NCBI RefSeq assembly: GCF_014337215.1 | Contig: NZ_CP060635.1 | Coordinates: 1 to 64,000, forward strand | Length of the DNA stretch: 64,000 bases | Direction of reading: 5' to 3' | From: Wansuia hejianensis | GTDB lineage: Bacteria; Bacillota; Clostridia; Lachnospirales; Lachnospiraceae | Part shown: one piece after another, positions 41,956-48,857 of the stretch | Position numbering within the stretch: the first letter of the stretch is position 1 | Layout: each line of letters begins with the position of its first letter | Program-made: the position numbers and the translations under genes | Notes under the pieces: generated by a model | The model's input: the letters and a program-made list of their open reading frames with translations, nothing else | Told to the model about the DNA's origin: nothing | The model's database searches: none

Positions 41956-42195
41956 TTGGGTGAGAATGGCAGGAGTGTTTTTTATGAGTTCTATCTCATG
42001 TTTGCTGAGCAGATGTATTGTTATTTTATGAGGGAGTGCGGGAATGATGCAGAGCTGGCGGAACGGCTATCCGTGGATCTCTGGGTAAATTTTGCGGCCA
42101 GGCAGCCGGAAGCCGCGGGAGCTGACAGAGAGAAAGTCTATGGCTGGCTGAAGACGGCAGCCAGGCAGATGTCGGAACTTTATAGAAAACAGTGA
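41956..42195 (+). CDS. Small protein resembling sigma-70 region 2 only
   Basis: 79 residues. The order FYLMFAEQMYCYFMRECGND, AELAERLSVDLWVNFAAR, then VYGWLKTAARQMSELYRKQ follows the pattern of ECF sigma region 2 (Y-R-x-G--AEDL-Q--F---W--F then AWL--IARN---D--R). Region 4 is absent and the frame stops cleanly. The start is TTG at 41956 after GAGGGTGAAAGG; the first ATG (codon 15) has no ribosome binding site. It may be a degenerate sigma factor or a small interactor; homology is my reading of the pattern. Confidence 0.5.
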   Translation: MGENGRSVFYEFYLMFAEQMYCYFMRECGNDAELAERLSVDLWVNFAARQPEAAGADREKVYGWLKTAARQMSELYRKQ

Positions 42196-42214
42196 AAAAA
42201 TAGAATTGAAATTT

Positions 42215-42246
42215 AAGCCTGTATCAGCCGATCAGGCTTTTTCTTG
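42215..42246 (+). terminator. Terminator after the XRE/sigma-like pair
   Basis: AAGCCTG / CAGGCTT stem with an 11-nt loop, then TTTTTCTTG. Confidence 0.8.
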
Positions 42247-42272
42247 TTTTAACCGGAAAAAATGAGTATACT
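42244..42272 (+). promoter_or_regulatory. Promoter of pepF
   Basis: TTGTTT, 17 nt, TATACT, about 30 nt before the start codon; its -35 touches the preceding terminator's T-run. Confidence 0.6.
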
Positions 42273-42303
42273 ATAAAATAGAGAACTATTGATGGAGGAA
42301 ACT

Positions 42304-44115
42304 ATGACTCAGAAAATAGCATTGCCCACAAGAGAGGAAATGGATCAGGAATATTGCTGGAAGCTGGAAGATATCTTTGAGACGGATGAACTGTGGATGG
42401 ACAGCTGTACGGAGCTGGAGAAAGGAATTGAAGAATTCAGGGAACTGAAGGGTGAGCTGTCCCGGGGGCCAGAACAGATGTACCAGGTGCTGTGCAAAAG
42501 TGATGAGCTGCAGAAACGTCTGGAAAGCATTTATGTGTACGCCAACCAGAAGTATCATCAGGATACGGGAAACCAGCGGTATCAGGAAATGTCCGGTAAG
42601 GCTGCAGATTTGTCAGTGCGTCTGTCGGACGCTCTGTCCTTTGTGGAGCCGGAGATCCTGTCTGTAGAGGACCGGGTGCTGGAACAGTGGCTGGCGGATT
42701 TTGAACCGTTAGGGGGATACAGGCGTTATCTGGAGGAAGAGATGAGGCTGAAGCCCCACATACTGTCAGAGGAAATGGAAGGGGTGCTGGCAAGGGCCGG
42801 GGAGCTGGGAAACAGTCCTCAACAGATATTCATGGCCTTCAACAACGCGGACATAGACTTCGGGACGATACTGGATGAAAATGATGAGGAAGCGGTTCTG
42901 ACTCATGGAAGATATGTGACATTTATGGAAAGCAGAGACAGGCGGGTCCGGAAAGAGGCTTTTCAGAAACTGTATGAGACCTATGGAAAGCATAAGAATA
43001 TGCTGGCGGCCACATTTGCCGCGAACCTGAAGCAGGCCAGGTTTTTTGCGTCTCTCCGCCGCTATCCTTCGACTCTGGAAGCGGCCCTGGACGGAGGGAA
43101 TATACCGGTGACGGTTTATCACAGGCTGATTGAAGCAGTTCATGACAGCCTGCCCGCGATGTATGATTATGTGGCTCTGAGAAAAAGACTTCTGAAATTG
43201 GATGAACTGCATATGTATGATGTATACGTACCTATGATTGAGCGGCCGGAAAAGGAGATCAGTTTTTCGGAGGCGAGGGAAATTGTCAAATCGGGATTAC
43301 AGGTTCTGGGCGAGGATTATACGGCTCTTCTGGAGGAGGGCTTTGAAAATGGATGGATTGACGTGTATGAAAACCAGGGAAAACGCAGCGGAGCTTATTC
43401 ATGGGGGGCTTACGGCACCCATCCCTACGTTCTTCTGAATTACAGCGGCAATCTGAATTCTGTGTTCACGCTGGCTCATGAGATGGGGCATGCGATCCAC
43501 AGCTATTATTCAGACCATGCGCAGCCGTATGCGTATGCCGGCTACCGGATTTTTGTGGCAGAGGTGGCTTCTACGTGCAATGAGGCGCTGCTGATCCATT
43601 ACCTTCTGGAGCAGGCTTCCGGTCAGGAGGAACGGGCGCATTTAATAAATTATTTCCTGGATCAGTTCAAAGGGACGCTGTTCCGCCAGACGATGTTCGC
43701 TGAATTTGAGCAGAAGGCCCATGAAATGCTCGCAGAATCGGGCAGTGTATCAGCCCAGGGATTGTGTGAGCTCTATTATGGCCTGAACCAGAAATATTTC
43801 GGCCCGGATATGGTAAGCGATCCGGAAATCGCACTGGAGTGGTCGAGGATTCCACATTTCTATACGCCGTTTTATGTCTACCAGTATGCCACTGGCTTTT
43901 CAGCTGCTATCGCCATCAGCAGCAAGATACTGAGGGGAGAGCCTGGGATAGTGGAGAAGTATAAGGAATTTCTGAGCGGTGGGAGTTCCAGAGATCCGAT
44001 CGATCTTCTGAAAATCTGCGGCGTCGATATGACCAGTAAGGAACCTGTGGCGGAAGCATTGCGGGTATTTGCTGAGTATGTGGGCGAGCTGGATGGAATG
44101 TTCAGGAAATTTTAA
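42304..44115 (+). CDS. pepF: Oligoendopeptidase F (M3 metallopeptidase)
   Basis: 603 residues. The zinc site is LAHEMGHAIHSYYSDH (HExxH at about 391-395) followed by the third ligand region FVAEVASTCNEALL. Cytoplasmic peptidase cleaving oligopeptides of roughly 7-17 residues. A TTG at 42289 is in frame, but TGGAGGAAACT precedes the ATG at 42304. Monocistronic, with its own promoter. Confidence 0.95.
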   Translation: MTQKIALPTREEMDQEYCWKLEDIFETDELWMDSCTELEKGIEEFRELKGELSRGPEQMYQVLCKSDELQKRLESIYVYANQKYHQDTGNQRYQEMSGKAADLSVRLSDALSFVEPEILSVEDRVLEQWLADFEPLGGYRRYLEEEMRLKPHILSEEMEGVLARAGELGNSPQQIFMAFNNADIDFGTILDENDEEAVLTHGRYVTFMESRDRRVRKEAFQKLYETYGKHKNMLAATFAANLKQARFFASLRRYPSTLEAALDGGNIPVTVYHRLIEAVHDSLPAMYDYVALRKRLLKLDELHMYDVYVPMIERPEKEISFSEAREIVKSGLQVLGEDYTALLEEGFENGWIDVYENQGKRSGAYSWGAYGTHPYVLLNYSGNLNSVFTLAHEMGHAIHSYYSDHAQPYAYAGYRIFVAEVASTCNEALLIHYLLEQASGQEERAHLINYFLDQFKGTLFRQTMFAEFEQKAHEMLAESGSVSAQGLCELYYGLNQKYFGPDMVSDPEIALEWSRIPHFYTPFYVYQYATGFSAAIAISSKILRGEPGIVEKYKEFLSGGSSRDPIDLLKICGVDMTSKEPVAEALRVFAEYVGELDGMFRKF

Positions 44116-44136
44116 GAAAATATTTGAAGCAAAGTC

Positions 44137-44164
44137 TTGCAAAAGCTGGAAAGCATGTTACAAT
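44137..44164 (+). promoter_or_regulatory. Promoter of the nitroreductase-family gene
   Basis: TTGCAA, 16 nt, TACAAT, 30 nt before the start codon. Confidence 0.6.
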
Positions 44165-44193
44165 ATTGTTACAGAATAATTAAAGGTGAGAGC

Positions 44194-44958
44194 ATGAATT
44201 TATATGAGGCTATTTTTGTAAGAAAATCTGTACGCAGCTATACGGGCGAGGCACTGAGCCCCCAGCTTTTAGATAAAGTTAAGGCACATTACCGGGAACT
44301 GACCGGGCTGTTCGGCGGGATTGAGACGGAGATCTCGGTGCTGGACAACCGGAGGGGACAGCAGAGGATGCTGAGTTTATTCAGCGTAAAAGCGCCTTAC
44401 TATCTGGTGTTCTATTCGGAAGAGGCTCCAAGGTATCTGATGAACATGGGATACCTGATGGAGCAGATGGTACTGTATATGTGCAGCCTGGGTATAGGAA
44501 CGTGCTTTATTGGCAGCAATAAGATCAAGAAGGAACTTCAGGAAAAAGACGGAAGGAAAATGGTGGGGATTGTCGCCTTCGGAAAAAGCAAAGGCTCCCA
44601 TGTGAGGAAGCAGGCTGAGGCCAAGCGGCTGTCCATCGACCAGCTTTGCATTTTTAAAGAAGTGCCGAGGCAGTGGATGCGGCAGCTTTTGGAGTCTGCG
44701 CGTCTTGCTCCGTCTGCCATGAACGACCAGCCCTGGCGTTTCGTAGTATATGATAACCGGATACACATATTTTCCAAGAAACACAAGGCGGAACAGCTTA
44801 GAAAATGGGATGAGGTGAACTTCGGAATCATGTTCGCCAATTTGATGACCGCTGCTGAAGAAATGTGGCTGGACGTGGATCTGATCCGCCTGGAGGACAT
44901 TTCCCAGAAGAACTTTCCGAACAGCCAGTATGTGCTGAGTGCCATCTTGAAATCCTGA
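44194..44958 (+). CDS. Nitroreductase-family flavoprotein (TM1586 type)
   Basis: 254 residues. The N-terminus IFVRKSVRSYTGEAL is the nitroreductase FMN-binding start; the arrangement of two half-domains, with the second containing LESARLAPSAMNDQPWRF, fits the TM1586-like putative nitroreductase family. It would bind FMN and use NAD(P)H; physiological substrate unknown. The frame starts at 44137, but AAAGGTGAGAGC fits the ATG at 44194 and the promoter lies upstream of it. Confidence 0.85.
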   Translation: MNLYEAIFVRKSVRSYTGEALSPQLLDKVKAHYRELTGLFGGIETEISVLDNRRGQQRMLSLFSVKAPYYLVFYSEEAPRYLMNMGYLMEQMVLYMCSLGIGTCFIGSNKIKKELQEKDGRKMVGIVAFGKSKGSHVRKQAEAKRLSIDQLCIFKEVPRQWMRQLLESARLAPSAMNDQPWRFVVYDNRIHIFSKKHKAEQLRKWDEVNFGIMFANLMTAAEEMWLDVDLIRLEDISQKNFPNSQYVLSAILKS

Positions 44959-44966
44959 AAACCTGG

Positions 44967-44995
44967 TTGACAAAATAGAAGTTTTATAGTATAGT
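44967..44995 (+). promoter_or_regulatory. tRNA-Gly promoter
   Basis: TTGACA, 17 nt, TATAGT, 41 nt before the mature 5' end. Confidence 0.75.
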
Positions 44996-45036
44996 TATTT
45001 TTGCGAGTGTGACAGCACGTTGTCAGCACCGCATAC

Positions 45037-45108
45037 GCGCGAGTGGCTCAGGGGTGGAGTACAACCTTGCCAAGGTTGGGGTCGCGGGTTCGAATCCCGT
45101 CTCGCGCT
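45037..45108 (+). tRNA. tRNA-Gly (anticodon GCC)
   Basis: 72 nt. Acceptor arms GCGCGAG (45037-45043) and CTCGCGC (45101-45107) pair perfectly. The anticodon arm CAACC-TTGCCAA-GGTTG carries GCC, and the T arm is GCGGG-TTCGAAT-CCCGT. CCA is not encoded. It has its own promoter and terminator and marks the left border of the variable island. Confidence 0.95.
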
Positions 45109-45111
45109 GTC

Positions 45112-45144
45112 AATAGGGCTTGTATTTACAGGCCCTATTTTTTG
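45112..45144 (+). terminator. Terminator of the tRNA-Gly gene
   Basis: AATAGGGC / GCCCTATT stem followed by TTTTTGC. A second perfect 9-bp hairpin AAGTTCTCC-TTTT-GGAGAACTT follows at 45155-45176. Confidence 0.85.
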
Positions 45145-45229
45145 CTTTATAGGAAAGTTCTCCTTTTGGAGAACTTCTGAATTAAAAAAGCTCGGGGGGA
45201 GGCGGGCATGAGAAACAGACGATCCTGGA

Positions 45230-45424
45230 TTAGAAGAGATAAAACCCTTCTTCGTCAAAATCGTCATCATCAATATCGTCAAATTCATGAAGAAAATAGT
45301 CCATATCCAAGAGATCTTCATCACTCATTTCACGGACTTCATCAGAAGTTACACCTTCTGGCGGTTCTTTAATATATTGTTCTCGAAGTTTCTTTGCAAG
45401 TTCTGCTTCTGTTATGTATTCCAT
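45230..45424 (-). CDS. Small acidic hypothetical protein, 64 aa
   Basis: Not recognised. MEYITEAELAKKLREQYIKE, then a strongly acidic second half (DDIDDDDFDEEG near the end). No cysteines or membrane segments. GGAGG stands 8 nt before the ATG, so translation is plausible. It lies between the tRNA and an IS91-type transposase and is read leftwards; it could be a cargo gene or a small DNA-mimic-like or inhibitor protein, for which there is no direct evidence. Confidence 0.6.
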   Translation of the reverse strand: MEYITEAELAKKLREQYIKEPPEGVTSDEVREMSDEDLLDMDYFLHEFDDIDDDDFDEEGFYLF

Positions 45425-45463
45425 AGTGACAGCCTCCGCTTTCTGATAGATAGTTTGATTGTA

Positions 45464-46645
45464 TCACGAAAACGTTGGAGTTGGAAGATTTGGAATTAGG
45501 GCGGGAGACCGGCACATGTGCTTACGCATTACCTTTTCATATAATTCATGCAAAGAAACAGGTTTATGATTGAAATATAGTTCTTGAAAAAGCATTTTGC
45601 TGCCACAGTTAGGACATTTCAAAGGATCATAGCCAAAAGAGGAAAGGATACATTCTCGCCAACGGTTAAAGGATAAGAGAATCTTATGTTTTTCCTTGGA
45701 AATAGCTCGTCGCAGATAACAATCCGATTTACAATGCCTTGCATAGATACCATAATAGCGAATCATTTTGAAATGCTTTTCCGGTATGTGTTGCGTAAGA
45801 CGAGAAATAAAATCAAGGACTGGAAGATTTTCAGTCATAAGTTTGTTATCCTCATGACGGTTGTAATGGAAGGTAACAAAGTCACCATCGTAAGCATCGA
45901 TACGAGAAGTAGCAATTACAGGCCGGCCAAGATATCTTCCAATATATTTGATTACATTGGAAGGATTGCATTTATTAGGCATGGCACGGACATAGAAACC
46001 ATTTTTGTGGTCAGCATAGATGGTAGATTTTACTTTTTTAAAGGAGTTGCCAAGGTGTATATGCAGTTCGTTAAGCAGGGCGGTTTGAAAAGAATCCCGA
46101 AGGAGCTTAAAGTTGAAATGTTTTATATGACGCCAAAGCAGAGAATTGCCGACCCCACCTTCTGAGACAAGACAATGTATATGGGGATTCCATTTTAAGT
46201 CTCGTCCAAAAGTATGCAGGACACAGATAAAGCCAGGAGTGAAGGACTCTGATTTGTTGAGCTTATGGAACATACGGGAGACCACGCTGTTAACAGCGGA
46301 GAACAGACAGTTTAGAAGGGAACGGTCTTCGAGAAAAAAATGACGGAGTTCGCTGGCGATGGTAAAAACACAGTGTCGATGCTGGACATCAATGATTTTA
46401 AAAGACATGGAAGTAGACCTGTCAATGGAGTACATGTTGCCACAGGTAGGACAGAAACGGGAATGGCATCGAAAGGGAACATATTTGAAAGTACCACAAC
46501 AAGGGCAGGCAAACATGGCGCCACCAAAGGAAGGATCGCCACAATGAATCATTTTTTCGACATTTTCGATGACAGAGTCACGAGGATGTAAGATATAAAA
46601 CATTTCTTCGTAATGGTCTTTAAAAATATTTTGTAAGATATTCAT
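45464..46645 (-). CDS. IS91-family (HUH, Y1/Y2) transposase
   Basis: About 393 residues. N-terminal zinc-binding CPCCG..CRSRFCPTCG-type cluster (here CPCCGTFKYVPFRC and FCPTCG), HUH motif NPHIHCLVSEG, then YIGRYLGRP and the tyrosine-containing YYGIYARHCK, and a C-terminal CPNCGSKM ribbon. This matches the IS91/IS801 rolling-circle transposases. The open frame reaches 46693; MNILQNIFKDHYEE at 46645 is the usual-looking start, though no Shine-Dalgarno is seen. The frame is intact. Confidence 0.85.
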   Translation of the reverse strand: MNILQNIFKDHYEEMFYILHPRDSVIENVEKMIHCGDPSFGGAMFACPCCGTFKYVPFRCHSRFCPTCGNMYSIDRSTSMSFKIIDVQHRHCVFTIASELRHFFLEDRSLLNCLFSAVNSVVSRMFHKLNKSESFTPGFICVLHTFGRDLKWNPHIHCLVSEGGVGNSLLWRHIKHFNFKLLRDSFQTALLNELHIHLGNSFKKVKSTIYADHKNGFYVRAMPNKCNPSNVIKYIGRYLGRPVIATSRIDAYDGDFVTFHYNRHEDNKLMTENLPVLDFISRLTQHIPEKHFKMIRYYGIYARHCKSDCYLRRAISKEKHKILLSFNRWRECILSSFGYDPLKCPNCGSKMLFQELYFNHKPVSLHELYEKVMRKHMCRSPALIPNLPTPTFS

Positions 46646-46680
46646 AAAACTATTATGAACCAAAGTAACAAAAAAGAAAA

Positions 46681-46709
46681 CCCCACTCCTCATGAATGAG
46701 GGGCAGGGG
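46681..46709. repeat. Hairpin at the 5' side of the IS91-type transposase
   Basis: CCTCAT-GA-ATGAGG with flanking CCCC/GGGG pairs. It lies at the junction with the IS3-type element. Rolling-circle elements carry such a hairpin at the terminus 5' of the transposase (ter), so this may be the element's end. Confidence 0.45.
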
Positions 46710-46726
46710 AGTTGAATAGGCGAAGC

Positions 46727-47857
46727 CTATTTTTTATTGTCCCAATATTCCTGTTCCTTCTGTTCTGGAGTTTTATACTGTATGGTGGAGTGTGGGCGTT
46801 TATTGTTATAGAAATCAATAAACCGGTGAATGCCTCTCATCAGATCCGCTTCGGAAGTATAATGCCGCCGATATAATTCTTCTTTTTTGAAGATTGAGAA
46901 AAACGCTTCTGCGACTGCATTATCATGAGGACGTGCAGTCCGAGAAAAGGATTGTTTCACGCCGTGGTCTTCCAATAAGTGGACAAATGCGTAAGACATA
47001 TATTGCGTCCCTCGGTCACTGTGAAACATAAGTCCCTTTTTCGGTTTTCTCTCGGAATAGGCTTGCTTAAATGCTTTAGTAAGCAGTTGTGTACTGCTAT
47101 TCTTAGAGATTCGATAGGAAATAATCTTTCTTGAGAATAAATCGATGATAGCGCAGAGATAATAATACTTATCACCAAACTTAAAAATAGTAATATCACT
47201 AACCCAAACTTGGTTTGGTCGTTCGGTTTGAAACTTTTGTTGCAAGAAATTCCTATTCTGCCCTTTCTTCCATTTTTGATATTCCTTCTTTGCTGTAGTG
47301 CTGACGCTGCTGATTCCTAACTCCCTCATAATCTGAGAAACATACTTAACACTGGTTTTGACTCCTTGATTTTGAAGTATGGCAGTAATCTTACTCGCAC
47401 CATAAATTTGCTCACTGTCATCATAAATTTTTTGAATTTCTACTTTTAATTCTTCCCGACGTTTCGCCGCAAGGGTGTTGCCCCTTTTATTCCGGAAAAT
47501 ATGGTTATAAAATGTACCACGAGGGATGTCTAACGCTTCACAGAGGGTATGTACGCTGAATTGTCCATAAAGTGCCTCCATAGCTTTGAGTTTTTCCTGT
47601 AATGGAGAGGAGACAGTACAGCTAACTTTCTTCAAGAACTGAATCGTATCTTCTAATTTTTTGACTTTTTTTTTCAGGTATAGGAACTCCTGTGGAGTAA
47701 TTATATTGCCTGTATCAGTTACAGTTTGTTGATAGTCTTGTATCCAGCGATAGAAAGTGCTACGGGGAATTTGGTTTTCATCACAGATCTGGAGCACTGT
47801 TTCTCCGTTCTGGTAACGTTTGACAAAAGTCAATTTTTCTTCTTTGGTAAATTTCAT
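46727..47857 (-). CDS. IS3-family transposase in a single reading frame
   Basis: 376 residues. N-terminal helix-turn-helix (MKFTKEEKLTFVKRYQNGET..QIPRSTFYRWI), a leucine-rich coiled segment (about 55-80), and the rve integrase core with DDE residues in WVSDITIF, HSDRGTQY and AEAFFSIFKKE. In most IS3 elements orfA and orfB are joined only by -1 frameshifting; here the two parts are read through in one frame. AAGGAGGTAATCCCT precedes the ATG. Intact, so potentially active; element ends were not resolved. Confidence 0.88.
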   Translation of the reverse strand: MKFTKEEKLTFVKRYQNGETVLQICDENQIPRSTFYRWIQDYQQTVTDTGNIITPQEFLYLKKKVKKLEDTIQFLKKVSCTVSSPLQEKLKAMEALYGQFSVHTLCEALDIPRGTFYNHIFRNKRGNTLAAKRREELKVEIQKIYDDSEQIYGASKITAILQNQGVKTSVKYVSQIMRELGISSVSTTAKKEYQKWKKGQNRNFLQQKFQTERPNQVWVSDITIFKFGDKYYYLCAIIDLFSRKIISYRISKNSSTQLLTKAFKQAYSERKPKKGLMFHSDRGTQYMSYAFVHLLEDHGVKQSFSRTARPHDNAVAEAFFSIFKKEELYRRHYTSEADLMRGIHRFIDFYNNKRPHSTIQYKTPEQKEQEYWDNKK

Positions 47858-48005
47858 AGGGATTACCTCCTTATTGTTTTATAAGGATATGGTAACACAA
47901 GCAGGACATAAATTTGAAATCGCTAGCTATTTCACCAAGAACTAGGTGCAGAGAGCCGCTGGCAACTTGGACACTGCAGATGTCTCTCAATGTTGGCATT
48001 TCTCG

Positions 48006-48034
48006 TTGAGAAATGAGCCAATTTGTGGTATAAT
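48006..48034 (+). promoter_or_regulatory. Promoter-like sequence with no gene
   Basis: TTGAGA, 17 nt, TATAAT, pointing right into about 130 nt of noncoding sequence. A hairpin TTGGCATTTCTC/GAGAAATGAGCCAA overlaps it (47993-48021). Probably a relic of a mobile element. Confidence 0.35.
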
Positions 48035-48133
48035 ACAAATTAACTAAAATAACGTTCTTCTTTGTTCATCAGGTTTAAAGAATAAGCAATATAATTAAAA
48101 TTGCCTATTTCTTGTAATCTACAATCGGATATG

Positions 48134-48201
48134 TTATCTATATTTTACCACGGTTTTCCAGACACAAGTTATCCATATCTGGATTTTCCGTGTATAGATA
48201 A
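48134..48201. repeat. Long imperfect inverted repeat after the replication-gene fragment
   Basis: Outer arms TTATCTATA / TATAGATAA (perfect), middle CACGG / CCGTG and inner CCAGA / TCTGG form a 68-nt imperfect hairpin. TTATCCATA in the loop resembles a DnaA box. Overlaps the degraded end of the replication gene; could be an element terminus, a terminator-like structure or part of an old replication region. Confidence 0.45.
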
Positions 48202-48531
48202 GTTGATCCAGCTCGTCTGTATATAGCTGACTTGTGTCCGTGAACCACGGTGCCTCGCTGCATATCCACGATTTTGTTCTCTTTGTCCTACGTGCGGTTG
48301 CATACAATATACTTGACTGATCTGTTTCAAATCCTTCAGGATTGGTTCTGTGCTGTCCGTGCCCTCCTTACAGATTTTTGCCAGGCTCCTAGTGGTGTAG
48401 TTCCAGTCGTCTGGCAAGGACAGCATCATGGAGAGCAGCCTTTTGGATTTCAGGGGCAGCCCCGCGTTGCGTAGGTGACGGTTGGACATCACCGTGTATT
48501 CGCGGGTTTTCTCAATACGAAATACCGCCAT
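48165..48531 (-). pseudogene. Frameshifted fragment of an ICE/plasmid replication-initiator-like gene
   Basis: The first about 75 residues, MAVFRIEKTREYTVMSNRHL, LKSKRLLSMMLSLPDDWNYT and SLAKICKEGTDS, match the widespread N-terminal HTH domain of replication proteins on conjugative elements of Lachnospiraceae (family recognised from memory). After LKQ the sense continues in another frame (SVKYIVCNRT, stop, DKENKIVDMQ ... YTENPDMDNL), so at least one frameshift and one stop are present and the C-terminal part is missing. The ATG at 48531 has AAAGGAGG. It shows that a larger element once lay here. Confidence 0.7.
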
Positions 48532-48857
48532 GGTATCCACCTCCTTTGGGCTGTCTGGAAAAGTGTTTGTTTCTGGGGAAAAGGCTGCCTCTATGCCGCT
48601 CGGATGCCCCAGAAGGGAAAAACCTATAGACGGTGGTCTTTCGGGTTGCTTATGGGAGAACTCCTTTCGGTGCAGTTTTGGACATGAAAAAACGCCATAG
48701 AGTTGAACCTATGGCGTGCTGGGAAGATAGAGCTTTGGTAGATAAAGCATTTGTCGAAAGTGGAAAACAATGGTATGATTTTGATTAGTTGTATTAGCGT
48801 TTGTTACAATGAATACCTTGCCCTAATTTTTTGTCAAACAACATGGGAGAATAAAGT
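48532..48857. other. Noncoding stretch upstream of the Gabija-like operon
   Basis: Contains a hairpin GCCATAG/CTATGGC (about 48691-48715) with T6 on the minus strand, i.e. a leftward terminator without an upstream gene, and a plausible rightward promoter TTGATT (48786 region), 18 nt, TACAAT near 48810. No gene is seen. Confidence 0.4.

Noticed and set aside
44995..45324. 109-codon frame across the tRNA-Gly gene
   Set aside because: It covers the tRNA, its promoter and terminator; typical false frame.
46700..47960. Terminal inverted repeats of the IS3-type element
   Set aside because: Only TGTCC-like short similarities could be found at the two sides; too weak to define element ends by eye.
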